A program made the position numbers and the translations under genes. The notes beneath the pieces are model-generated. The model was not told the origin of the DNA. It made no database searches and was given only the letters and a program-made list of their open reading frames with translations. A DNA stretch of 64,000 nucleotides from Ruminobacter sp. (GTDB taxonomy: Bacteria > Pseudomonadota > Gammaproteobacteria > Enterobacterales > Succinivibrionaceae). The DNA lies in assembly GCA_017940385.1 (NCBI GenBank), contig JAGAYS010000009.1, forward strand, positions 62,001 to 126,000, in the 5' to 3' direction. This document shows positions 17,849 to 26,691 of this stretch, piece by piece (positions within the stretch are counted from its first letter, which is position 1; every line of letters begins with the position of its first letter).

Positions 17849-18071
17849 ATTTATAAGTAACAATATTTTTTAGAGAAAATTAAATAATTGTGATCTGTAT
17901 TTGAAAAAAAATATAAATGTTGAATAACGTCATAATTGGTTTGAAATCGTTTTTATGATGTATTAAAATTTGAAATTACAATAAATTTTAAATGTTAACC
18001 ATTTGTTAAACACTATTTAAATTTATTTAATTTTATCACACTAAATTAGAAATCAATTAGGATTGAAGACA
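17849..18071 (+). promoter_or_regulatory. AT-rich control region of the 1969-residue amylase
   Basis: No gene is seen. The stretch holds operator copy C (17941-17957), the TTTTATCACA element (18031-18040) and an AGGA ribosome-binding site at 18059-18062. That site is nine bases before ATG 18072 and rules out the in-frame TTG at 18063. Confidence 0.5.
17941..17957 (+). promoter_or_regulatory. Candidate operator, copy C
   Basis: TTGAAATCGTTTTTATG matches copy A (TTGAAAACGTTTTATG) with one substitution and one inserted T, and keeps the central CG. It is 114 bases upstream of the start codon, nearly the same distance as copy A from its gene. Confidence 0.5.
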
Positions 18072-21000
18072 ATGAAACTAACCAGTTTATCTTTGGCTAT
18101 TGCTTCTGCATTGTCAGTTACTGCCTGTGGCGGCGGCGGTGGCGGCGGCAACGGTGGCGGGGAGAATGTTACTCTGTATAAGTACGTGAATTACAACAGC
18201 TATTCTTCTGCCTCCGCAGCGCTTGCTGACGGTGTTGACGATGCTTCCAATGTCATTACTCAGATTTGTTTCGATATGAACAGAAACGATTCATGTGATG
18301 CGGATGAATCTCCTGTCAGCGTAAAAGGCGTTGGCGGTTCAGCCAAGTTAAAATACAATGAATCCGATAATTTATCCGGCATAAACATCGTGGCCGTAAA
18401 TTCATTGTCAAAGATGAGGATCCCGGCTGAAGTTTTAGACAGCAACGTTCAGGCCTCTTCAGCTGCAGACAGAATTAACCTTAATCCTGTAACCAATCTT
18501 GCGTATTCAAAGAGCTCAAATTCAGGTTATGTGGCAGGCTCATCAGATCTCGCTTCCATTATCGGAACCGGAGCCGTAACATCTGATTATGGTTATGATA
18601 CAGCCTTTAACAGTCTTGATCCTGATACAAAGACCCTTTCAGACGTTCTGTTCATCGTAGGCTATGGTAAGCTTGCGGAAGATCTTGTTTCTCAACAGTA
18701 CGGAACAGTATCCAATCAGCTGAACGGCATTCTCCAGAAAATTAAGAACAAGCTTGTTGAAAACGGTAATGACAGAACAGCACTTCTTCAGGCCGTATCG
18801 CTGCTCGGTCTTCCTGCACTGGAACCGTCAGTGATTCCGCCTGACCCTGATTTTAATCCTGAATTAAATGTAAATTCATCTGCTGACGGCATCGTTAGCT
18901 TCTCTTTATCCGGGGTTTCCAATGAAGCCATTGTTAGATGGCAGTTTGGTGACGGTGAAAAATCAGATGAAATTAATCCTGTACATACCTACAAAAAGTC
19001 AGGTACGTATAAGGTTGTTGTGAGCATCGCCGACAACGGCAACATCACTCAGCTGACTCAGAATGTTACGGTATCAATTGTAAAGAATGATCCTCCGATT
19101 GCACTGTTCCTCTCTGAAATCAAGAGTGACAGAACCGTGATATTTACCAATAAGTCTGAGGATCCTGACGGAGACAGTCTGACTTACAGCTGGGATTTTG
19201 GTGACAATACCCCTGTTTCAACAGAAACTTCACCGTCACACCAGTATGCAGCTGACGGTAAGTACACTGTTAACCTTACCGTTTCAGACGACCATAACCA
19301 TACCGTAAGTTATTCCCGTGAATTAGATGTCAGCCCCGTCGTTACCAATCATAAGCCGGTTGCTGATTTTAACGTAAATGCTAATTATAACGTTGTATCA
19401 TTCACCAATAATTCAACTGACGCAGATAATGATTCACTTACCTACGTTTGGGATTTCGGCGACGGCAGTGCTCCTTCAACTGAGGTTAATCCGAAGCATA
19501 CCTATGCCGCAAAAGGTTCATACACCGTTAAACTAATTGCAAATGACGGTAAGGTTAATTCCGAACCTAAAACCTTAACGGTTAATGTTACGATGCCAAA
19601 CACCCTTCCGGAAGCATTGTTTGACGTTTCTGCCGAAAAGAATGTGGTAACCTTCACCAACAGATCAAGTGATGCGGATCAGGACACTCTGACCTTCAAG
19701 TGGAATTTCGGTGACGGTACCTCTTCAACAGAAAAGAATCCTGTTCATACTTACCCTGAAGCAAATGCCGACTATAATGTAACCCTTATCGTTAACGACG
19801 GTCACGGTGACTCTCAGCCGTTTACTTCAACCGTGCATGTGGATATGGGTAATCACGAACCGGTTGCAAAGTTTGCGGTAAGCGTATCAAAGTATCAGGC
19901 TACATTTACCAATAATTCAACCGATGAAGACAATGATACTCTTTCATACTCATGGAATTTCGGTGACGGTACCTCTTCAACGGAAAAGAATCCTGTTCAC
20001 ACTTATGCATCCAACGGAACATATACAGTTGTTTTAACTGTATCTGACGGTAAGGCATCTTCACCATCATCAACTTCAGGACAGGTGTTAATTGATGTCC
20101 ACGATGAACAGTGTACGGATTCCGATCCTTACTGTCTGGGAAATGCAGAAAACGAATGTCATGAAATCTGTACAACCCAATACGTTCAGGTTTGTACCGA
20201 TTCTACAGTAACCGGTGCCGTGTCAGACACTTATCATTCAACAAATCCAAATGGTAAGGTCGGTGCCAACAAGACCATCAGCGGTGCGTCAGATTGGGGC
20301 GACGATACTTTAATTGCCGTAAGTGCCGCAAATGACGACCCTCGTGCTTACCGCGGTTACCATGAATACCCTACTGACATATACAGCCTTCATGCAGCAT
20401 GGGACAGTACAAATCTCTACCTGATGATAGAATATCCGAACCTCGGTGATGCAGATACCGGAAGTGATAATGATGCTTCAGATTTCCAGTTCCTGCCAGT
20501 AGGTATAGCAATCAATACCGGAAAGAGAACCGTAGGTACCGGTTTAATGGCCAATGGTAATAATCCTTGGAATAATGACAAGTTCTGGGAAATCAAGGAT
20601 GGTCTTGATACATTGCTGATGTTCCATCCAAGAAAAGGCGTAGGTACGCCGGGTCTGTTCTTTACCGACAGTAACGGATACTTCTCTTATGATGAAAATA
20701 AAGAGGGATTGCTGTTAGGTTTTACTGAAGCCGGTATTGAACGTACGGTTTATCAGCAGCCGGTGTCTAAGAACTATTGGGGTATTGCCAATAACTATGA
20801 CGGTAAGGCCGATCAGTACAAGAATTTTGATCTTTACACTGATTTAATGCCTACCGGTAACAAGAATCCTAATGGTCGCATGTATCAGGTCACCATTCCG
20901 CTTGCAAGCATTGGTGTCGATGCCGCATACATGACTTCTCACGGTGTCAAGGTAATGTGGTTTACCACCATGGGACAGTCTCCAATGGATGCAATTCCAT

Positions 21001-23981
21001 GGGATCCTGTATTGGTCGACAACGCTTCAAAGGCATACAGTCAGGATTCATCTACTTCAATGGAAAAGGAAGATGTTGACATTATTACCGTACCTCTGGC
21101 TTCAGTAGGCAAACTGCAGGGTACCGGTGGCGGTACAGGCGGGGAATGTCATAATGAGGAACAGCAGGTATGTACTCCTGATCCAACCTGTGAGATTAAC
21201 CATGACCCTATCAAGGTAAGCTTAAACGGTAACATGGAAGATAACGGTAAGACTGTTTCCATTACCGCCAATGTATCTACCGGATATAAAGGCGTAAGCT
21301 ATGAATGGACTCCTTCCGTCGGTTCAAAGGTAACAACTGCCTACAATGAAACCACCAAGGTATTTACCGTTAATAAGACTGATAAGGAACAGACCTTTAC
21401 CCTGAAGGTAACTGCAAAGAGCACCAACGGATACAGAACCGGTTCAGAGGTTTATACCGTGACAATCCCTGCATGTTCAGGTGATGAATGTCCTGTACCA
21501 TCAAATTGGGCACAGTCAACTGGTGAATTCAGTTCCAATATTCCTGTATACTTTGAGTCAAACTGTAAGGCTCCTGCAAATTCAGTAATTCTGAAATATG
21601 ATGGCTTTACATCTCCTTATCTGTGGCTCTGGCAGGATAAGCAGAACTATACCGGCGGAGAATGGCCTGGCGCTGCCATGACTAAGATTGACGGCTGTAC
21701 TGAAAGCTTCTATTCATACACTCCGTCAGAAAATGTGTCAACAGCTTCCGCCATCTTCTCAAATAACGGTTCTAACCAGTATCCTGGTCAGAATCAGCCT
21801 GGCGTAACCTATACACAGGATAAGCCTTGCTTTGATTTTGCCTCAAAGGAATTCAAGAGTGCTGACGCCTGTGGCATGACCTCTGCCGTTGTTAATACCG
21901 AGACTTTTGTTCAGGTTTCAAACAGTAAGGTTGCCAATGGTTCTACCATAAAGATTGTTCAGCAGGATGGAAAGCCTGAAACGGCCTACAAGGACATCGT
22001 TCTGGTGATCTACGGTAAGGGGGTTGACGCCAACACCAAGGGTACCTACAGCATTGACGGCGTTGAACAGGAATTTACCAATGGTGAAATCATCCGCGTG
22101 GGCAAGGATGTTGCTGCTGCAGATACCGAGGCCGGTGAGGAACCTAACAAGACAACCCTGGTTGTAAGTTATGGTGATGTATCTTCATCATATACCATTA
22201 CTAAGACCAAGTATGTTGAAGTACCGGTTCCTGAGGGAGAATTCTCCTGGAACAATGCTCTGGTGTACTTCGTTATGACTGACCGTTTTGAAAATGGTGA
22301 CAGCAGCAACGACGGCAGCTACGGCAGACCGAAGAAGGATCCTTCAGGTCATGCTACGGCTACTTTCCATGGCGGTGATATCAAGGGTATGACCAAGAGA
22401 CTTGATTACATTAAGTCTCTCGGTATGAATGCAATCTGGATTACAGCTCCGTACGAACAGTCTCACGGCTGGACCGGAGGTGGTTCAAGCGGTGCATTTG
22501 CTCACTATGCATATCATGGTTACTATGCTCTTGACTTTACCTCAATGGATGCCAACATGGGTACGGTTAATGATTTCAGAGAATTTGTAACTGAGGCCCA
22601 TAAGCGTGGAATCCGTGTTGTTCTCGATGTCGTAATGAACCATTCAGGTTATGCAACCCTTAAGGATATGTGTGACTTTGGATTCGGAGTTCGTAAAGAC
22701 GGCAAGGGATTATGTGAGGAGTGGATTCCTGGTTCAGGTGAAAACTATCACGGCAAGCCTATTGATGAAAGCAAAAATTCCGCATGGGATTCATGGTGGG
22801 GTTCAAACTGGCTCATCTTTGGCGGATACGGAGATCAGTGCGGTGCAGGTGACGGACTTGATGCATGCGTATCGTACCTTCCTGACTTCAAGAACTCCAA
22901 TACTCACGGTTCATCAGTATCAGTACCTACTTTCTTAAGCAACAAGTGGTCTACCCCTGATGATGCACATGATATTCAGGCAGCCAAGCAGTATCGCTCA
23001 GGATCAATGTCTGTTGCAGAGTTCCAGGCTCACTGGCTGGCATCTTGGGTTGAAGAGTTCGGTATTGACGGTTTCCGTTGTGATACCGCTAAGCACGTAA
23101 CTAAGTCCACTTGGAAGCTGCTGAAGGAATATTCACAGGAAGCACTTCAGAAGTGGAGACAGAACAATGCTAACGGTGACGATCCTGCCGCAGCATGGAC
23201 TGACGACTTCTGGATGACCGGTGAACACTGGGGTCACAAAACAGATCCGTCTGACGGTGGTGGATATGGATCAAGCGGTGGTTTTGATTCCATGATTAAC
23301 TTCGCCTTCAACGGTCAGTCAAATGGCTCATGTTCCGTTCCTTCAACTGAAAACTGGAACAGTTATGCTCAAATGTATGGGGTAGGTTCAGGCTCACCAA
23401 AGCTTAATGCCTTATCATACGTTTCTTCTCATGACACTTCATTATGCCGTCCTGGCGACATGAAGAATCTGGGTACCATGCTTGAACTGTTACCTGGCGG
23501 CGTTCAGGTATACTACGGAGATGAAACCGGGCGTCCTAACGATAACGGCGGTTCAGGTAACGATGCTGAACACGGCACCCGTTCTGACATGAACTTCCCT
23601 AGTGATATCGGCAATCAGGCTGAATGGGCTAAGAATGTTGATACCTTAAGCACCAGTTTCTCATCAAACGAAACTCTTGCTCACTGGCAGAAGGTAGGTC
23701 AGTTCAGGTTCCGTAACGTAGCCGTAGGTGCCGGTAAGCAGACAATGACCAATGATGGTTCATACTGCCGTCACTACGTTGACGATGCAAAGGGAATTAA
23801 CAATTCTGTTGTAATTCATCTGGGCAACGCTTCAACAGTTAACGTTGGAAGCTGTTTCGAAGACGGTACCAAGGTTATGGATGGCTACAGCGGTGCAACC
23901 GGAACAGTTAGCGGTGGCTCTGTAACTCTGTCAGGCACCGGCAGCTTAATCCTTCTGGAAGTTGACCGTACAGGCAAGTAA
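18072..23981 (+). CDS. Giant GH13_19-type alpha-amylase lipoprotein with PKD array
   Basis: 1969 aa. Lipobox VTAC (Cys19) is followed by a long Gly tract, then an N-terminal domain with ICFDMNRNDSC. Five PKD domains (about 265-675) lead to a Cys-flanked ~300-residue module (about 710-1013) with the DOMON/CBM9-like core SLHAAWDSTNLYLMIEYPN. An Ig-like domain and a starch-binding type module (about 1171-1243; LWLWQDKQNYTGGEWPGAAM) follow. The catalytic domain (about 1387-1969) is close to E. coli MalS (FVMTDRFENGD, HYAYHGYYALDF). It keeps Asp1671 (GFRCDTAKH), Glu1718 (WMTGEHW) and Asp1788 (SSHDTS). Domain C is complete at the C-terminus, unlike in MalS. ATG 18072 is chosen over TTG 18063 because of the AGGA site. 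Confidence 0.88.
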   Translation: MKLTSLSLAIASALSVTACGGGGGGGNGGGENVTLYKYVNYNSYSSASAALADGVDDASNVITQICFDMNRNDSCDADESPVSVKGVGGSAKLKYNESDNLSGINIVAVNSLSKMRIPAEVLDSNVQASSAADRINLNPVTNLAYSKSSNSGYVAGSSDLASIIGTGAVTSDYGYDTAFNSLDPDTKTLSDVLFIVGYGKLAEDLVSQQYGTVSNQLNGILQKIKNKLVENGNDRTALLQAVSLLGLPALEPSVIPPDPDFNPELNVNSSADGIVSFSLSGVSNEAIVRWQFGDGEKSDEINPVHTYKKSGTYKVVVSIADNGNITQLTQNVTVSIVKNDPPIALFLSEIKSDRTVIFTNKSEDPDGDSLTYSWDFGDNTPVSTETSPSHQYAADGKYTVNLTVSDDHNHTVSYSRELDVSPVVTNHKPVADFNVNANYNVVSFTNNSTDADNDSLTYVWDFGDGSAPSTEVNPKHTYAAKGSYTVKLIANDGKVNSEPKTLTVNVTMPNTLPEALFDVSAEKNVVTFTNRSSDADQDTLTFKWNFGDGTSSTEKNPVHTYPEANADYNVTLIVNDGHGDSQPFTSTVHVDMGNHEPVAKFAVSVSKYQATFTNNSTDEDNDTLSYSWNFGDGTSSTEKNPVHTYASNGTYTVVLTVSDGKASSPSSTSGQVLIDVHDEQCTDSDPYCLGNAENECHEICTTQYVQVCTDSTVTGAVSDTYHSTNPNGKVGANKTISGASDWGDDTLIAVSAANDDPRAYRGYHEYPTDIYSLHAAWDSTNLYLMIEYPNLGDADTGSDNDASDFQFLPVGIAINTGKRTVGTGLMANGNNPWNNDKFWEIKDGLDTLLMFHPRKGVGTPGLFFTDSNGYFSYDENKEGLLLGFTEAGIERTVYQQPVSKNYWGIANNYDGKADQYKNFDLYTDLMPTGNKNPNGRMYQVTIPLASIGVDAAYMTSHGVKVMWFTTMGQSPMDAIPWDPVLVDNASKAYSQDSSTSMEKEDVDIITVPLASVGKLQGTGGGTGGECHNEEQQVCTPDPTCEINHDPIKVSLNGNMEDNGKTVSITANVSTGYKGVSYEWTPSVGSKVTTAYNETTKVFTVNKTDKEQTFTLKVTAKSTNGYRTGSEVYTVTIPACSGDECPVPSNWAQSTGEFSSNIPVYFESNCKAPANSVILKYDGFTSPYLWLWQDKQNYTGGEWPGAAMTKIDGCTESFYSYTPSENVSTASAIFSNNGSNQYPGQNQPGVTYTQDKPCFDFASKEFKSADACGMTSAVVNTETFVQVSNSKVANGSTIKIVQQDGKPETAYKDIVLVIYGKGVDANTKGTYSIDGVEQEFTNGEIIRVGKDVAAADTEAGEEPNKTTLVVSYGDVSSSYTITKTKYVEVPVPEGEFSWNNALVYFVMTDRFENGDSSNDGSYGRPKKDPSGHATATFHGGDIKGMTKRLDYIKSLGMNAIWITAPYEQSHGWTGGGSSGAFAHYAYHGYYALDFTSMDANMGTVNDFREFVTEAHKRGIRVVLDVVMNHSGYATLKDMCDFGFGVRKDGKGLCEEWIPGSGENYHGKPIDESKNSAWDSWWGSNWLIFGGYGDQCGAGDGLDACVSYLPDFKNSNTHGSSVSVPTFLSNKWSTPDDAHDIQAAKQYRSGSMSVAEFQAHWLASWVEEFGIDGFRCDTAKHVTKSTWKLLKEYSQEALQKWRQNNANGDDPAAAWTDDFWMTGEHWGHKTDPSDGGGYGSSGGFDSMINFAFNGQSNGSCSVPSTENWNSYAQMYGVGSGSPKLNALSYVSSHDTSLCRPGDMKNLGTMLELLPGGVQVYYGDETGRPNDNGGSGNDAEHGTRSDMNFPSDIGNQAEWAKNVDTLSTSFSSNETLAHWQKVGQFRFRNVAVGAGKQTMTNDGSYCRHYVDDAKGINNSVVIHLGNASTVNVGSCFEDGTKVMDGYSGATGTVSGGSVTLSGTGSLILLEVDRTGK
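19701..19755 (+). repeat. PKD repeat segment, first near-identical copy
   Basis: It encodes WNFGDGTSSTEKNPVHTY in PKD 4. The DNA matches 19953-20007 almost base for base, while the rest of the two PKD domains is clearly diverged. The copies are 252 bases (84 codons) apart. Confidence 0.8.
19953..20007 (+). repeat. PKD repeat segment, second near-identical copy
   Basis: It encodes the same peptide in PKD 5. Differences from 19701-19755 are a few synonymous changes such as ACA/ACG and CAT/CAC. This suggests recent copying between units or strong constraint on this Ca-binding-like loop. Confidence 0.8.
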
Positions 23982-24014
23982 CAGTAAAAATTTAAATTAG
24001 CTAATACCTTTTAA

Positions 24015-24041
24015 GGACTCACGAAAGTGGGTCCTTTTTTT
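24015..24041 (+). terminator. Rho-independent terminator after the starch island
   Basis: GGACTCAC pairs with GTGGGTCC (one G-T pair) around GAAA, followed by seven T. It lies 33 bases after the amylase stop and separates the starch island from argE. Confidence 0.92.
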
Positions 24042-24147
24042 GTTGTAATAATTATGAAAACAAAATATATTTAATGAATGTTCCACGGCCACTCGGATTG
24101 ATGGTGGCTGTACATCTGACAGATTACATAAAGAAAAGGGAATGGAT

Positions 24148-25287
24148 ATGAAAAAAGGATTTATTGATTTTTATAGAAAGCTGATTTCAATTAATTCCGT
24201 CAGCTCCGAGATCCCGGAGCAGGATGTTTCTAATGAAGAGGTAATCGATTTTCTTAATTCATATCTTACCGGTAAAGGGTTTACTACGAGAAAGGTTTCC
24301 GTAAGGAATGCCAGAAACAAGTTTAATCTTATTGCAAAAATCGGGGAAGGTGATGGAGGCGTGGCCCTTTGCGGTCATACTGATACGGTTCCGTGTGACA
24401 TGGCAAAGTGGTCAAGTAATCCTTTTGAGCTTACTGAAAGGGACAACAGGTTATATGGGCTTGGCGTAATAGACATGAAAGGTTTTTTTGCCTTTGTGTA
24501 TAACATTATTGAACGTATTGATCTTTCTGCTCTGAAAAAACCTCTTTATGTTATTGCCACCGGTGATGAGGAAACAAACATGGGTGGAGCAATATCATTG
24601 AGAGACCAGTTTTGTGACAAACCTGATCTCATGATTATAGGTGAACCAACATCCATGGTTCCGGTAATCATGCACAAGGGGCATGTGGTTCAGGGGGTCA
24701 GGGTCATAGGAAAAGGAGGCCACAGCTCTAATCCGGATGCAGGCATAAATGCCATAAAGATAATGCATGAGGTTGTCGGATGTCTTCTTGATCTTGAGTC
24801 AGAGCTTAAGAAGAGATATCGGGAGGATCTGTTTCAGATTCCTTACCCTACCAGTAACATTGGAAAGATTGTCGGCGGTGATGCACCGAACAGAATTTGC
24901 GAGAGCTGTGAGATACTGTTTGACATCAGACCTATTCCGGGGCACGGAGTTGAGGAGATGATGGCGTTAACCAGGGAAATTTTAGGGCCGGTACTGAAAA
25001 AATATCCAGAAAATGTGGAGCTGTATATTCCGTATGAACCTACTGAACCGTTCGGCGGAAAGATTTCAGATTCGACGGTAAAATTCCTTGAGGAGGCAAC
25101 CGGCAGAAAAGCCATAGCCGTAAACTATGCCACGGAAGCCACATACTATCAGGAACTGAGTGAAACCGTCGTTCTCGGTCCCGGTAGCATTGATATGGCA
25201 CATCAGCCTGATGAATATCTTGACATGGATGAAATAGAACCAGCCGACACTGTTCTTTACAGAATCGTGAGTCACTACTGTCTCTGA
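24148..25287 (+). CDS. argE: Acetylornithine deacetylase ArgE
   Basis: 379 aa. This cytoplasmic M20-family metallohydrolase removes acetate from N-acetylornithine to give ornithine. The metal and catalytic motifs are visible: GHTDTVP, GLGVIDMKGF, DEET, GEPTS and HKGHVVQGVRV, and the C-terminal NYATEA...LGPGS...AHQPDEYL block is close to E. coli ArgE. AAAAGGG lies seven bases before ATG 24148 but only one base before the in-frame ATG 24142, so 24148 is preferred. It reads in the same direction as argC but has its own terminator, unlike the divergent E. coli argE/argCBH. Confidence 0.93.
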   Translation: MKKGFIDFYRKLISINSVSSEIPEQDVSNEEVIDFLNSYLTGKGFTTRKVSVRNARNKFNLIAKIGEGDGGVALCGHTDTVPCDMAKWSSNPFELTERDNRLYGLGVIDMKGFFAFVYNIIERIDLSALKKPLYVIATGDEETNMGGAISLRDQFCDKPDLMIIGEPTSMVPVIMHKGHVVQGVRVIGKGGHSSNPDAGINAIKIMHEVVGCLLDLESELKKRYREDLFQIPYPTSNIGKIVGGDAPNRICESCEILFDIRPIPGHGVEEMMALTREILGPVLKKYPENVELYIPYEPTEPFGGKISDSTVKFLEEATGRKAIAVNYATEATYYQELSETVVLGPGSIDMAHQPDEYLDMDEIEPADTVLYRIVSHYCL

Positions 25288-25319
25288 TACTGCCAAGTGC
25301 CTTTTGGGGCAGTTTCCGT

Positions 25320-25394
25320 AAACACCGTACGATACGGATCCGGGAGAATATTCTGCATTCTGCTGCTGTATCAGACGGTGTTTCTGTTTTTTTT
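25320..25394 (+). terminator. Terminator after argE (long hairpin)
   Basis: AAACACCGT pairs with ACGGTGTTT, and GATAC with GTATC inside it, over a long loop that itself holds the palindrome AGAATATTCT. The sequence CTGTTTTTTTT follows. Confidence 0.75.
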
Positions 25395-25673
25395 ATCAGT
25401 TGTTTGGGTCGAAATTCCGGAACAATGACCCTCAGTTAAGCCGATAAACCGCTGTTTTGGTCAAAATTAAAGATATTTTTAAATATTTATGCACAAAAAC
25501 TGCATAAATATGTAATAATATGACCTGCGGATTATTTTATTGTGTAAAATACATGCAGAATAAAATTTCAGCAAAGATGTGATAAGATGTCTGACATCGC
25601 GTTATCGGAGAAATAATTTTATTATCTGATAGAAGATAATGAATTTTTATATTAGATTAAGGAATTTAACAGA
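25395..25673 (+). promoter_or_regulatory. argC: argCBFG control region with ArgR-box-like sites
   Basis: No gene is seen. It holds a perfect 11-base inverted repeat, ATATTTATGCA-CAAAAAC-TGCATAAATAT, at 25483-25511. It also holds AATGAATTTTTATATTAG (25638-25655), whose left half fits the ArgR box TGAATWWWWATTCA. Arginine repression by ArgR is expected for this operon; the exact boxes are inference. Confidence 0.5.
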
Positions 25674-26678
25674 ATGCTTAATGTAGCTATTATTGGTGCC
25701 AGCGGCTATGCAGGTGCTGACTTGTCTTTAATTGTTGCCAAACACCCGAATCTTCAGATTGGCGGTTTATATGTTTCAGAAGGCAGCGCTGATGCCGGTA
25801 AGTTATTAAGCAGTCTGTATCCACGTCTTCGTTCATACGTTGATTTACCTCTTCAGCCTCTTACTGAAGAAGCACTGAAAGAAGTTAAAAAGTGCGATAT
25901 CGTGTGTCTTGCAACCGCTCATGTTGTCAGCATGAGGCTTGCTCCTGAACTTGTTGACGCCGGTTGTAAGGTTTTTGACCTCTCCGGAGCCTATCGTGTG
26001 AACGATCCTGCTTTCTATCCTGAATACTACGGTTTTGAACATGAGAACCTTAAGTACCTTGAACAGGCTGTTTATGGTCTTGCCGAATGGAATGCAGAAG
26101 AAATTAAGAAGACCAATCTTGTTGCAGTTGCCGGATGCTATCCTACAGCTTCCCTGTCAGCTCTGAAGCCTCTTGCCGCCAATGGTCTTATTGCTGAAGG
26201 TACCATGCCTATCATCAATGCCGTATCAGGTGTTACCGGTTCAGGCAGAAAGGCTTCATTAACAAACAGCTTCTGTGAAGTAAGTTTAAATGCATACGGC
26301 GTATTCAAGCACAGACACCGCCCAGAAATCAGTCATCATCTTGGCCAGAAAGTTTTGTTCCAGCCTCATCTCGGTAATTTCAAGAGAGGTATTCTGGCTA
26401 CCATCTACGTACAGCTTAAAGACGGCGTTACCGACGAAATGATTGAAAAGGCATACAGGGAAAAGTATGCCGGTCAGAACATCGTACGTATTGTTGACCA
26501 TTGGCCAGCCGTAAAGGATGTGGAATTTACTCCATTCTGTGATATCCACTATCAGAGAGAGGGCAACACTCTTGTTGTATGTTCAGCAATTGATAACTTA
26601 CAGAAAGGTGCCGCTGCTCATACAATGCAGTGTATAAATATCCGTTTTGGTTTTGAACCAACTGCTGGTTTATTATAA
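25674..26678 (+). CDS. argC: N-acetyl-gamma-glutamyl-phosphate reductase ArgC
   Basis: 334 aa, the family's usual length. ArgC makes N-acetylglutamate semialdehyde using NADPH, the third step of arginine synthesis. The N-terminal Rossmann motif [12 protein letters not shown] and the active-site motif VAGCYPTAS, with its catalytic Cys, are both present. HRPEISHHL supplies the conserved His. It is the first gene of a tight argC-argB-argF-argG set. Confidence 0.96.
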   Translation: MLNVAIIGASGYAGADLSLIVAKHPNLQIGGLYVSEGSADAGKLLSSLYPRLRSYVDLPLQPLTEEALKEVKKCDIVCLATAHVVSMRLAPELVDAGCKVFDLSGAYRVNDPAFYPEYYGFEHENLKYLEQAVYGLAEWNAEEIKKTNLVAVAGCYPTASLSALKPLAANGLIAEGTMPIINAVSGVTGSGRKASLTNSFCEVSLNAYGVFKHRHRPEISHHLGQKVLFQPHLGNFKRGILATIYVQLKDGVTDEMIEKAYREKYAGQNIVRIVDHWPAVKDVEFTPFCDIHYQREGNTLVVCSAIDNLQKGAAAHTMQCINIRFGFEPTAGLL

Positions 26679-26691
26679 TTCGGGGGTGACT

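Noticed and set aside
18063..18071. TTG start of the 1969-residue amylase
   Set aside because: The AGGA site touches the TTG directly, but is nine bases from ATG 18072, which also gives a normal lipoprotein leader.
10779..20090. CRISPR-like periodic repeats
   Set aside because: The periodicity is coding: PKD domains of about 80 residues with WDFGDG motifs in one open frame, not short identical repeats with spacers.
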